Shown: positions 1 through 11,286 of the stretch, piece after piece
Position numbering within the stretch: the stretch's first letter is position 1
How the letters are laid out: every line of letters starts with the position of its first letter
Assembly: GCF_000315625.1 (NCBI RefSeq)
Contig: NW_005434673.1
Coordinates: forward strand, 477,275 to 541,274
DNA from: Guillardia theta CCMP2712
Lineage: Eukaryota > Cryptophyceae > Pyrenomonadales > Geminigeraceae
Reading direction: 5' to 3'
DNA length: 64,000 bases
Translations under genes and position numbers: made by a program
The notes under the pieces: generated by a model
The model's database searches: none
The model's input: the letters and a program-made list of their open reading frames with translations, nothing else
Told to the model about the DNA's origin: nothing

Positions 1-805
1 GAGTCTCTCGGTCGAGGTGTTGTTTGCGAGAGCATCACATAGAGAGTTCAAGCTCACGAAGGGGATGAGCGCGGTGATCTTCAAATCGCAGCCTGATTCG
101 TTGTTTTCGATCCTAGCAAGCAGCTGCGCTGATACTTTGGTCGCAGTGGTTCTGCTCGTCCTGGGCCTGTCGCACCCACATCATTTCCGCTCTTATCTTG
201 AAGGAGATATTGATACTTTGAAGGAGCTGAATCCTTCTCGCTCAAACTCTCTGATCTGCCTTCTGATTCCCTTGCCTGTAATCGAGTCAGCTCCCACGTG
301 GATGGTAACTTCCCAACCTCGTCGAATGCCAGCTTCCTCTTGAGCTCAATTTCTTCGTTTTGGTCTTCGCCATCGAGATCTTGCACGTCCAAGACGGGCA
401 TCGGGGTAGAATCAATGCAGTCATCCATGGTTTTCTGTTGTCTTTCCATCGAGTTGCAGGCTGACGTAGGAAGGGAGTGTTGTCGCTCCTTCGCATCTCT
501 GGGCGCAGGTGTGCTAGCCATATCGACGGAATACACCTGCATTATTTCAGGATCGTTGAAATAATTGAGAGTAACACAGCTTCTAGAGTTTCTGCATCCA
601 TGGGAATGAAAGGAACGAAATTCATGGCAAGCTCAAAAGGGCCGAGCATGGAGGATAGCGGGAGCCCACATGTTCCTTTATCAGCATCTATGATCCGTGC
701 CTTAACCCCCCTCCAGTCAGGCTCCTCCTGACCCCCCGTCCTCCTATCCTTCCTTCCCATATGCTCAACCATTGCTACTCCTCCCCTGCCACCCTGCCCC
801 TCCAA
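1..805 (-). CDS. partial unknown protein, three exons visible
   Basis: I do not recognise the family. Three minus-strand blocks join well: 578-805 (includes FELAMNFVPFIPMDAETLEA), 176-536 (acidic, charged) and 1-134 (includes VSAQLLARIENNESG), separated by two 41-nt introns (537-577 and 135-175) with GT-AG ends and matching phase. The reading frame runs off the left edge of the window, so the C-terminus is missing. The upstream end is uncertain: an ATG at 805 is in frame, but the codons after it are low complexity. No transmembrane segment or motif of known function is visible. The identical size of the two inferred introns and the protein-like composition on both sides make a real gene likely, though another start is possible. 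Confidence 0.45.
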
Positions 806-926
806 TGCGCGGGAAACTTTTGAACTGTATTTTAACCCCCTCGTTTTAGCTCATTTTTGGGGGTAAGGGTGGTCCGTTAGTGCTTCGGAAGTGAGGAGTT
901 GGCGAAAGAGCATCAAGCGCTCGAGT

Positions 927-1198
<272 letters not shown>

Positions 1199-1319
1199 GA
1201 GCATAGACGAGGGGGGACTGATGATGGAGATAAGCATAGGTGGGCAAGGAGCAGAGAGTCGCGAGTGTGAGAAACTATGCAGTTGGCATGGGGAGACACG
1301 TTTAGTGGGCCGAAGATGA

Positions 1320-2153
1320 TCAACATACATTTTACACATGGCAACATGTTTGAAGGTGCAGAAAGAGCGCTGTAAGCTGCCAAGTGAGGGCAGTAATGAC
1401 AAAGTGTGAAAGAATATGGTAGAAGTGAAAACGAGTGGGAATGGGAACGAGGTTGAAGAATATGCAAGGCTCCGCTGTGTACAAGTTGATAGAAGGCTTC
1501 ATTGATTGCAAAAATAGATCAGGCCACATGAATAGATCATTTCACATATGCACAATGATACCGAACAACAAACCTAACACTGCATGGGGAGAACGATACA
1601 TACATCTTGATGAATGATATTGTTCAAAGAGGACTCGTGTTGTTCAAGTCAACACATCTGATCTCTTGATCTCCGTTTGTGGGGCGATACTTCTCCGAAG
1701 GCGATGCTTCGTGTCAAAGCGATCTACCACCACTTTATTGTATTCCAATTGACTTGACGACTTCATTGTGAAACTATCTCCAAACTGCCTGTGCACCTGC
1801 AAATGCAAGCAACAACAATGTCGAAAAGCATTGCAAGAAGTTGATCTTCCCTGGATTGCATAGCATGAAAATATCATGATTCTCGGCTTTTGTATGCAGC
1901 TAAACCATCATATATGAGAACGACACATTCAGATGCCTCATGTAATGTTGTAACGGTTCTTTCGTGTCACACAACTGATCATCTACCTGGCGATAATGAT
2001 GTTCAGATTTCTTCTTTAGGGTAATCTTGTGCAGGGCATAAGTCAATCAACATCTAACTCTTTGTGATGAATTTATTGATACATTCGAATAGCCTAGTCC
2101 TTAATAAAATTACAACATATCACATGGTTTGCGTGCCAACCCCACTACTCTAA
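1320..2153. other. AT-richer intergenic stretch, possible 3' exon on minus strand
   Basis: This stretch is mostly non-coding. One block, minus strand about 1644-1800, follows a plausible acceptor (ATGCAG) and reads as a basic, polar segment (HRQFGDSFTMKSSSQ and onward) to a stop at 1644. It could be the last exon of an unrecognised minus-strand gene; I could not connect it to an upstream exon with confidence. I see nothing else. Confidence 0.25.
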
Positions 2154-2561
2154 TCACACAGAATTTCGACGTACGATGTCTGCCTGGATTTCCGAACCAA
2201 TGACTCGATTATAGAGTGCTCTGCAAGAATGATTTTCTTGAGAAAAGTGAGTCTTATTCAAGAGTCTTACACTCAGCTTTTGATACTTCTCAGGTGGACC
2301 GAGCTCACACGAAATATCTTGGGTTGACTGTGGATAAAATGTAACAGGGCCGCAAACTGCGCATGGCCCTGACACTCCGTCGTACGCACTCCGGATGGAA
2401 TCGGTATTTACAACAAAGGATGGCGCGATCGTATGGCATGGAGTGGCCTCTGATCCAGTCTGTTTTGCATTTGCTCGCAAGTCTTCGAACATCTTTCCAT
2501 TGGAATTGCAGATTGGCACGGAGACAAAAACTTCGCGCAACGGGGAAGAGACGATAGACAT
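2154..2561 (-). CDS. hypothetical protein with RALYNR C-terminal motif
   Basis: An uninterrupted 135-codon ORF with ordinary composition, no signal peptide and no membrane segment. Its last third contains LLNKT, then RALYNRVIGSEIQAD close to the stop. The same arrangement occurs on the opposite strand at 3639-3917 (SLNKT, then RALYNRLVGAELQAE), so the two genes share a C-terminal module. The conservation across an inverted pair is the main argument that both are translated. The start codon is not certain: the longer ORF in another frame (to 2673) is less protein-like. Function unknown. Confidence 0.45.
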   Translation of the reverse strand: MSIVSSPLREVFVSVPICNSNGKMFEDLRANAKQTGSEATPCHTIAPSFVVNTDSIRSAYDGVSGPCAVCGPVTFYPQSTQDISCELGPPEKYQKLSVRLLNKTHFSQENHSCRALYNRVIGSEIQADIVRRNSV

Positions 2562-2689
2562 GTTCCAAGAGACTGAAGACGGAGAGGAGGAAGCGAACTG
2601 CGAGCAGGTGAAGAGCGCTGTGCAGGGAAGCGAGGAGGCCCGGAGGGACGGTTTTGTGCTGATCCAGTTTCAACTGTTATTATAGGAGG

Positions 2690-3638
2690 GCTGCGCCTTG
2701 CGAGCTGAAGGGGAACAATCTAGTGGTTGTGTCGTTTAGGAGACGAAAATGAAACATTTCGCCTTTTTACTAAACACTTATAGCGCACGGGAGCGGTGCT
2801 GAGCTCCGAAATGGCACGGGAGCTGATCTCGGGGTCTCCGACCCCCAAAATTCACCGTAAGTTTGAGTGTTTTTTTACACAAATACGCGCCATGACAGGT
2901 CACTTCCGGGTTTGGTACTGGAACGGTGCAATCTCGAGACCTCGGCTACTTCTGGTCTATTTTTCACAAATATTTCAAATTTCGCCTCTGTATTTTGAAC
3001 TTGCATTGGAAGTATTTGAATGATACCTTAGCAGCAAAGAGTCGCTCGGAGCCTCACAAAGCAGACCAAACGGTACCGAGTGCATCTCCGAGTTCAGATA
3101 GAAGGAGGAGGGGGTGGCAAATTCCCTAAAATGCAGGGGTGGTTTCTGTCATCAATTACATTACTACAGCGTCAAGAGACGCCGACCAAACCGACACGAC
3201 GGCCCCATGGGAGGGTGTTCTGCAACCCCTTCACCTTATGACCCCATCAACTCACCAGTCAGTCTGTTTTCGTTTCTTGGTACAAATGAAGGGGTTTAAG
3301 ACTGGTGGGGTCATACCACCCACCTCCAGCAGATGCACAATCTGCCTCTCGATCTTCCCCACCTGTATGAAGTACCAACCGAAACTATCTTTGTATCTCA
3401 ACGTGCCTGCTCTTGCTCTCGCCGCCCCTTGTACTTTTAGTGTGTGACAGCAACTCCTTCTGCTCCTTCTGCTCCTTCTGCTCCTTCTGCTCCTTCTACC
3501 CCCCCTGCTCCTTCTGCTTCCCCTGCTTCTGCTCCCCCTGCTCCTTCTGTTCCATCCTCTGTTCCCCAAGTGCTCTCTAGCTTTCAGCTCTGATACAGCC
3601 CGAGGAATATTTATCCTTGTATACCTTTCAGTACGAGA
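2690..3638. other. intergenic, low-complexity CT/GA-rich stretch
   Basis: No convincing gene. Positions 3448-3570 are a degenerate repeat of CTCCTTCTG-like units, which on the minus strand yields an Arg/Ser-rich ORF that I regard as an artefact. Part of 3100-3330 is rich in CCACC and GGGGT words like the larger islands elsewhere in the window. Confidence 0.5.
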
Positions 3639-3917
3639 ATGATAGAAGCCCATCGCGTTAGCTTGCTGAATCAGATTGAATGCGATGAAGCATCATCAAA
3701 GCAAGAATGCCTGGATGTAACAGCAACGAATCAAAATCAGACTCCGAGCCCGCCAAAACCATATCGTCGGTTGACGCTGAGTACGATCAGTTCGCTGAAC
3801 AAAACCTTGCACCTCCATGCAAAGCAAGATACGTCAAGAGCCTTGTACAACAGATTAGTTGGTGCTGAGCTACAGGCGGAGTTTGAACTTTTTAAACGAT
3901 GCACCAGTGCTCCATGA
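3639..3917 (+). CDS. small hypothetical protein, paralogue of the 2154-2561 gene
   Basis: A 92-codon ORF beginning at ATG 3639. The N-terminal half is polar with a Pro-rich stretch near residue 40; the C-terminal part has SLNKT and RALYNRLVGAELQAE shortly before the stop, matching the minus-strand ORF at 2154-2561 in order and spacing. No other motif is seen. A second, weaker ORF begins at 3951, just downstream. It may be a complete small protein or the last exon of a longer one. Function unknown. Confidence 0.4.
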   Translation: MIEAHRVSLLNQIECDEASSKQECLDVTATNQNQTPSPPKPYRRLTLSTISSLNKTLHLHAKQDTSRALYNRLVGAELQAEFELFKRCTSAP

Positions 3918-3949
3918 AGTCAAAGCTTGTGATTAGACACTGATTGAAA

Positions 3950-4364
3950 GATGAGAATAAAAAATGAAGTTCTTCAATGCGATCCTGTCATGCCTCGAAG
4001 GCTCACTAAAGGTGGTAGCAGGCATCCATCTCCCATGCTCAAAGAACCACTGCTGGGTCACGCAAAGGTGTCCTTCAGGGGTCCTGAACAGGACCCTTGT
4101 GCACTATCGAGCATTTTGAAACCGTACGCTCTCTCCATCGGCCTGACTTTGCTGGGACAGAGGAACAGTATCTACACATTATTGAGAGCAGCTGTACTCA
4201 GACAAGAGAAAAAAAAGACTCCCGTCGTCCTGGGATTGTGGTGCAGAGTCGGTCAACGAGAAGAATGTGGCCACAAGCTCATGGCACAGGTCAGTTTGTT
4301 GCAAGAAAGAAGTCGGCAAAGCAATAGGGACAGGAGTTCTTCGTACCTCCACCTACTTGTCTGA
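3950..4364 (+). CDS. weak hypothetical ORF or exons
   Basis: Overlapping frames here each look partly protein-like: a frame starting near 3964 (MKFFNAILSCLEGSLKVV) and a frame to 4327 containing HRPDFAGTEEQYLHIIESS. They would need a splice or frameshift to join, which I could not place. It may be a two-exon gene or a decayed one. It converges on the minus-strand block that ends at 4291. Confidence 0.2.
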
Positions 4365-4773
4365 ATTTCGCATCCATCAGGCGAATACTCTTCGTCAGCT
4401 GCTCAGGAGGTGGTAGCGGTCGAACAGCCTCGGCAAGCTTACCCAAGTGTTGGCGCCAAACTGAGAAAACCTGGCAAGTTTCAAGACCTTCCCCGTCAAA
4501 CTTGACGTTCAACACTAAGTTCTCTCTCACAACTTGTTGACGGGGTACAAATTGAGCCGCGAGTACAGCGACATCCTGAGTCCTCTTAGAGACTGAATCT
4601 AACACGTCGAGGATGCAGGTCTGCCATGACGAGATGGAAGTCGACCTGAAACCAACCACCATCATCCCTGATCTGATCCCACTGTTCACGGTATGCCTCT
4701 GCTGAGAGTGCAGCTCTTCTCGATCGAAAGAGCAGCGAGTGACAAGGAGGAGGAGTAGGGTGGGAAGGATCAA
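4291..4773 (-). CDS. hypothetical exon, unknown function
   Basis: The distal half (about 4291-4640) is convincingly protein-like, with LDVLDSVSKRTQDVAVLAAQ and then a basic and hydrophobic alternation, ending at a stop at 4291. Upstream, two frames overlap (one includes REQWDQIRDDGGWFQVDFHL), so either an intron near 4600-4700 or a frameshift separates them. I do not recognise the family. Confidence 0.35.
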   Translation of the reverse strand: MILPTLLLLLVTRCSFDREELHSQQRHTVNSGIRSGMMVVGFRSTSISSWQTCILDVLDSVSKRTQDVAVLAAQFVPRQQVVRENLVLNVKFDGEGLETCQVFSVWRQHLGKLAEAVRPLPPPEQLTKSIRLMDAKFRQVGGGTKNSCPYCFADFFLATN

Positions 4774-4848
4774 GACCCTGTAGACCTTTGGGGCAGAGGA
4801 GCAGCTGACACAGCATGTTCATGCCATTGCGCAGGTAAAGGCTCCTGT

Positions 4849-4886
4849 CTATCAGTAGTTCCCGAACTGACGGGAACTACTGATAG
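4849..4886. repeat. perfect 16-bp inverted repeat with 6-nt loop
   Basis: The left arm 4849-4864 is CTATCAGTAGTTCCCG, the loop is AACTGA (4865-4870), and the right arm 4871-4886 is the exact reverse complement. It lies just upstream of the minus-strand block ending at 4291. It is AT/GC balanced with no T-tract, so it is not a bacterial-type terminator. It could be a transposon-terminus remnant, an snRNA-like hairpin or a cruciform site. Confidence 0.85.
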
Positions 4887-5195
4887 GCTGCCAAGTCCGT
4901 CCTGCCACCGTCGCACAGCGCCTCCCTGGTTTGCTCAGTTGCACAATCACTTGAGTGTACTGAGGAACAGCGGGGACTCGGAACTGAATTTGAGTCAAAT
5001 TGGCCTCGAATTCTGATTGAGCATGACAAGGAAAAGAAGAAGATCACTGAATGTTCATCACCATTTTCAAATGCACATTACTTGTTACAGCATAGTAAAT
5101 GAGTTAGTGGTTCCTGTAGCCCGTTATCGCTCCCGGTCTACTACCCTCCTGCATTGCTTTGCAGTATCATGCAACCATGACGGTGATCAAGTGAA

Positions 5196-8100
5196 TCAAT
5201 TCATGGCAAGGTAGCTGCACACAAAAGTACTGCGAGAGGACCTACAATTAGATACATCCCAATCCGTCTGGCGGAAAGGTATCCCGGATGCGTACACGCA
5301 CAACTCCTTATAGGAATCTAGGAATACCAAAGCCGGAAACCTGGAGAAAGTGGGAGCCTCTCCCTGGTACCAACGGAAGTCAAAACCGAGGGGTCCTCCT
5401 CCACTCCGCAAGCCGATCCACCCGAAGCTAAGCCCAAACGCTGCTGCCACATCATCGTACGTCTCAGCGTCAGGGAAGTAAGCGAGGTGTCCTTCGATTC
5501 CCAGCTCGTTGCACTTCGACTCCGCCGCTTCCCAGCTCAAATATCTGTAGGGGTAGTTCACGTAGAGAAAGTCGCCTGACTGGATACACAAACTTCCTTC
5601 CCCATTCAAAGTGACATCCGAACACGTCTGACGTGATGGCGTCGTCATGGTGCAGTCAGCTGAAGTCGAGCTCATGCATGGCACAAAAAGGCGGAACTCC
5701 TGCAGCCCCCAGAATGTCTTTGCGTTCGATGTGTTCACCTCCCAGTAGTCATAGTCTACTCGGAGCTTCGCCTCCACATAGTCCTCCCTCGGGTTCACTC
5801 GCAACACATCAGAGACGATCCCGTCTCCTTCGCTCCACCCGCACTCCGATCCTGAGAATCTATTCGCCGGCAATGTTTGGCTCCAAACCTCCTCACGGTT
5901 GATGTACAGTCCTACCTTGACAGGCTGGATCACGTCGATCAGCAGCACTTTGAATTGAACATACACTGAGACATGTTTGCACAATCTCGTAAAGGTCTTT
6001 TCAATGCTCGAGTGCTCGGCCAGCACGTGGAGGCCTCCCAGCACTGATCCATATGCCCCACAGCTCGTCGTCCTCTCCGTGCCTCGCCATCCCATGCTCC
6101 CGTTTCTCTTGAAGTCATTGTCTTTCAGCTCCATCACTGTGGTGTACGTGCTGTTGGGACACAGCTGGCACCCCCCCCGAGCTGCATCGTAGAAGTATCC
6201 TGAAGGTACAGACACGTCAGTCAGCCAGCGCTGTGACGCGGCATATCATCACCAGAGTTGCACATGCAACTTGATCGACGCTGAGCTGAGAATGCCGAGT
6301 AGCTGTTAGCTGGACAGGACGAGCATGTGCTTCCCTCGCCTGTAGGACACATTATGACTCACAGGGCAAGGAGAGGAGAGGAGGAAAGGATTTTACCGTA
6401 CTCGTTGCGATTGCACGTGCATCGACAGGTTCTGATATTGCTAGAGTTGGAAGCGCTACATGTTCCGGGCGTCCCGAGGCTGAAGAAAGCTTGCCCGGTT
6501 GTGGGGTTGTAGGACGGAGCATCGGAGCTGCTATCGGCGATGTACTCGGACACCGGGAAGCTGAAGTAAGCACAGAGAGCAGACACGTCATCTTTGCTGA
6601 ACAGCTGGGCTTCCTCCAGACATGACATGTTCTTCGATCCGCAGATCTGTGAGCATGACTGTCCTGGGGTGTCGCTGGCAAAGAATTCTCCTTCGTACAA
6701 TTCGCACTGGTCGTTGGGGGACGTGATCAACCGCCCGTATCCTGTCGCTCTCACGCCATAACCTGCCAAGCACAAGCACTCATCTACTGTCCTGCTCCCT
6801 GCTATCGACGTGCTGTGTGCTGGACACAGTGAGCAGTTGCCAGCTGAACCGTAGCTGCCTGTATCGACTTCATCAGCCTAACACACGAGAGCTCTAGAGC
6901 TTGCTACCTGCTTCGCACATGCAGTCCAGCACAGATGAGCTTCCGTAAGGCGACATGAGGCCTGACGGGCAGCGGGAGCAGGAGGGCCCCTGGTCCAGGA
7001 AGTAGCCTACACGTCCTCTTGACGTCAGCAGGAGCTCGACGAAAAGCACCCCTACCTCCCATGCACTGGCATTGCTGAATAGAGGAGCTGCCGGACGGCG
7101 ACCAGGAGTGGGTGGGGCACAAGTTGCAGGAAGCTTGGGGGCCCCAGGCAACTTGGGTGGAGTTGATGTAGAGGAAGCGTCCTGGTACAGCTTCAGATGA
7201 TGCAGCTAGTAAGGCGGACCACCTTGTTCGCAGGAGCAGTCGTGGATGGTAGAGCTGGCGGGTGAGGAGTGAGAGAAGAAGGGACATCGAAAGCAGTTGT
7301 CCCCTTCCCCTGCATCAGCCTCCAACGTCAGAGCCCAGTACACCTCCAGCACCTGCTACCGTAGAAGTCCTCTAGGCATGGCGCTGCACACACGCACACG
7401 CGGCTTGCTCCGAACATGCTGGCTTCGCACGTCGACGGAGAGCTTGAAGAATGGAAGTAGCAACCTTCAGCTGACACGTGGGGAGAGATGATGTAGTTTC
7501 CACCGCTCACAACCTCGCAGGAGAGGTTTAGCGTCTGGTTGTAGGGAGCACTGCTACCAGAAGACAGCATGTGCATCATGTGAGCTGACACAGCTCTTAT
7601 CTCGTCCTCCCGCAGCGCTCCTCGCCAGATCGCAACCTCACTCAACGCCCAGTCCGAGCTCTCGGGGATGAAGCCGTCGATAGCATCCAAACCAACCTCA
7701 TTGATGCTGAGCTGCAAGTTGCCCAGCAGACCTTCAGCTGACCCAACATAATCGACACCATTCAGGAAAAACTTGCCATACTTGTGGTTTTGTCCGCACA
7801 ACACCACCCAAGCGTCTGCTGAGTTGCTCAGGTCCTGCTTCAGGTTCCAAGAGCCGTCGTAGAAGGCTTGTCCTCGTCCTCCGTTCCAATGCCCGTGCAG
7901 GAAGTTACTGCTCGATGCCTGCAGGACTCTGTTCCTTATGCCGCCGTTGTACCTGGAGATGGAGCAGAGGGTGAAGACAGGGCTTGGGATACTGGAAGGG
8001 GGAAAGATAACGACATCATTGGTAGAGCCGTTGACGTACTTAAGCTCGCCATCCGACATGACGCTCAGAGGCTCTTCGATTTCCTTCATCTCCCCGACCG

Positions 8101-10672
8101 AAATCCTCCACGAGGGTCCATAAAAGGAAGCGGAATCGATTCTTGCCGAAGAGGTATAGATGGGACCAATGCGGATACCATCAGCCGTAGCTTCTTCCAT
8201 GGGAAGCTCAACTCTTAAGTGAATCTGCTGTAATGGTCGAAACACTCCTGTATGAGTATCGTAGAAGTTATATCGTCTTCCCGCAAGCCTCATGTAACAT
8301 TCTTTCGCTTGATCGCTGCTTCGAGCATTATCCACAGTCACACTAATCGTAACTCTTCTCGAGCCCTTCAGCTCTGTCGGTATTTCCACATACATGTACT
8401 GCGAGATCCAAATATTCCAAACAGAACCTGTTGGAATCACAAGGAACTTTGTGACCCCGTGCTCCACGTATCGTCGATGTCGCACGTGCCCGCTATTTGC
8501 TGTCAGGTCCTGCAGTGCATTTCCTCCTGCCCCATGCGCTCCCGCGCTCATCCGGAAGTGAAGGGCCCCCGGTCTCTTCTGCGGCTCCGTCATCGCTCCT
8601 CGGATTCGTCGATCGGATGCGATGCTCGCTGCTCTCATGGCTGATTGCATCGTCTCCTCATCGACTATCTGGTTGATCGCTGAGCTCACGCACGTCTTCC
8701 CTTCTGCCGCACATGTCTCAGCGCACGACATGCCCGAGGCTCCGAGCCTGAACCATCGCGACTGCTCCTCGACGTTGGAGAAGATGGGCTTGCAGCTGTC
8801 TGAAGAATTTGAGATGATCCCAGAGAAACCTACGGATAAATCTCGTCAGTCCCTACGCACAAGAGGAGGGGCCTCACCGTACTGGCACTTGCAGTCCGAG
8901 ACCTGCTGGCTTCCTGCAAGTGACGACGATCCTGGAGGACAGGACGTGCAGTTGCGAGATACTGAGCCGTAGTAGCCGGGGGCGCATAAGCTGCAAGTTG
9001 TCTGGCCGGGCTCCGAGGTGTAGTGACCCGTGCGGCAGGAGATGCAAGAGCTTGAAGGTGACATTATGTCCAGGTAGAAACCTGCTCTGAAAAGTTAGAA
9101 ATACTGTTTCATGCAGCCTTGTCAGTTGTATCACCCAAGCTGCATAAGCATTGGAAACTTCCTTCTGTGTTGACGCATGTTGTCGTTGCTGCATCGCACA
9201 ATCCTGACTTTGTCACACACTCATCTTCATCCTCACACATGGTGCCGGAACCCAAGTACCCTGCGGTGCTTTGTCTCAACCCGTTCACTTCTCGCACAGA
9301 GGCAGCAGCTCACCTTCCTTGCAGATGCACTCAAAGCTCGCATACGTATCAATGCATCTCGCATGGGTCGCGCAATTGTCAGTGTGCATGGCGCACTCGT
9401 TGATCAGGGTGTAGTTACAGCCCGACGCTCCCGTGCATGCTTGGAAGGTCCTTGGCTTCGACCCCTCGCACATTCCGTCCTCCACCTCCACCCCGTCTGA
9501 CCGTATGCATATCACCGACCGGTACTGCAAGCCGGAGCCGCAGGTGCTAGAGCATGATTCCCAAGCTGACGTACTCCAGCGGTAGGAGCAGGAGGAGAAG
9601 TCGATGCAAGGCTGGTGCGCGAGATCAGAGAAAGAAAGGAGATGAGCGTAGCTTACCTCCTCCTCGACTGGAGTTGAGCCAAGACATTTGGTCCAATCCA
9701 TGCTCATACTATCACTTCTTCGACATGCAATGGAGCGACGCCGGTAGCCTGGCCCGCAGGCAGAGAGACACTCGCTGTAGGCTCCGATGTCCCACTCGTA
9801 GGAACACTGGGAGAAGTTGAGGCAGGGAACCTCCGCCAGAGGCTTCGAGCGGTTGGAGCAGTGGAAGTCTTCGACTGGTGCCTGCAGCTTGGAGATGCAT
9901 GTGATGCTTCTCCTCGCCACTCCGCTGCCGCACAAGCTGCTGCACTCGCTGAACCTGCTGGCGCTCCACAGGTAGCCGGGCTCGAGGTAGTACCTGTCCA
10001 GCAGCAGCTGCACGTCCGTTTGGTTTAAACAAGAACCCCCGCATCCCCCTGAGCGGATCTGCTGCTGGAGGGCCTTGAGCTGAGTGAGGATTTGAGAGAT
10101 GGCGAGGTCGGGCTGGAACGGCTCGGGCTGACGGGCAATACTGTCAATGCACACCGAGAGATTCGTTCAGCTCACCGTGGTCAAAAGCAGTTGAGAGTCT
10201 AGCCCCCAGGGCAAGAAGACTTCCTGTACTTCGTCGAAGACAAAGCACATGGCATCTCCTGCCTCTTGCACACAACGATTTTCGTAGTCGCATACCCACA
10301 CCTCGTACCTGCATCCATGGGAGTGAGGCGCCTCTTTCGCAGTTGAGGAGGAATCAACCTTCCCCTCTGCATGAGAAGGCCCAGGCCACCGATTTTCATC
10401 CTTCCGGTGGCTTCTTTGTGGATTATGTCAGACCAATTGTATGGGAGGGAGCAGCGAACTGAGCTGGAGGTGAGGTTACCCCACGGCAGCTGAGGAAGAG
10501 AGGCAAAGGAGGCGTTGAGGCTCTTCAGCGTCTCAAGGGAAGCAGAGAGCTCCTTCTTCAGACTTCGGATCTCCATCTCAAGTTCTCGCATGGTCAACTG
10601 TTCATCTTGAGTCTTCATAGCAGAGCCAGGATGGGGGAGGGAGATCGCAAGGAGCACGAGAGACAGCAACAT
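5196..10672 (-). CDS. secreted mosaic protein: TSP1, EGF, Cys-rich GCC2/3-like, LamG-like, C-type lectin
   Basis: I reconstruct 13 exons: 10359-10672, 10176-10308, 9657-10127, 9314-9611, 9135-9260, 8878-9081, 7360-8829, 7223-7309, 7056-7181, 6908-7006, 6397-6858, 6253-6339, 5196-6199, giving 1626 codons plus stop. The start at 10672 gives a clean signal peptide (MLLSLVLLAISLPHPGSA), then a short coiled coil. Three TSP1 repeats follow (W..S..S.CS..CG.G pattern, exons 3-4), then Ca-EGF (DEDECV). After the EGF come ephrin-receptor-like modules (C..CP.G..S with paired Cys), a LamG/ConA-like domain in exon 7, more Cys modules and a C-terminal C-type-lectin-like domain with CNELG, WIGLRSGG and FVCSYL. 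Most internal introns are phase 1 at a Gly codon. Probably a cell-surface or secreted adhesion protein; no C-terminal membrane anchor is seen. Confidence 0.85.
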
Positions 10673-11286
10673 TGTTGTAAACTTTCCTTTATTGACTGAA
10701 CTGAGCAAGGTGGGGAGCTGGATTCTACTAACCCCTCCTTCGAGGTTCATTTGCCAGAGGAAATAGGGGGTAGGGCGTGATTCCCGGAAAAATTTCTGGA
10801 GGATCAGGCAACAAATCCGCAAAAACAGCTGGAGTACTTTTATTATAAAGTCTACTTGAAGGCCCGTTTCCCGCCGGCTCCCAGTTTCTTACTTTTAGCT
10901 TCTGACTTGATTCGAAGTAATTTGAAAATTTCCTCGAAAGATTCACCGGTACTTAATGGTTATTGATGAGGGGTGGAGAATTTAACTTATGTTTGTTACC
11001 GGAAAAACTGGAAACTGGAAACTAGTAGGGAGCCGGCGGGAAACGCCCCTCTAAAACTTATGAGCGGGTTATTATCAATTTCCTGTGCTATAGACGAAAC
11101 TACTGACAAAAGTCTAACACCTGTAGAGTTAATTCAAGTAGGGGTGGTATGGCATCGCAGGAGAGTTGCACCGGTGTGGAAATTCTAAACTGGTGGGGTG
11201 GTAATTGAGGAACGCAATGGAAGGCAAAGGGGTGGATCGGAATTTAGGGGGTGGGGGTGGGGAATGTGAAGAAGAAGCAGTGGGCC
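10673..11286. other. divergent intergenic region
   Basis: Lies between the divergent lectin-mosaic gene and the LOG gene. The sequence is AT-richer, with a duplicated motif around GGAAACTGGGAGCCGGCGGGAAAC on opposite strands (near 10865-10890 and 11000-11045), an imperfect inverted repeat about 130 bp apart. I see no gene. It presumably holds both promoters, but no TATA box or known element can be assigned. Confidence 0.4.

Noticed and set aside
3252-3653. Arg/Ser-rich minus-strand ORF resembling an SR protein
   Set aside because: It comes from a degenerate CTCCTTCTG repeat, with no RRM or flanking domain.
4849-4886. Rho-independent terminator or tRNA arm
   Set aside because: Eukaryotic context, no T-run, and no cloverleaf can be built around the stem.
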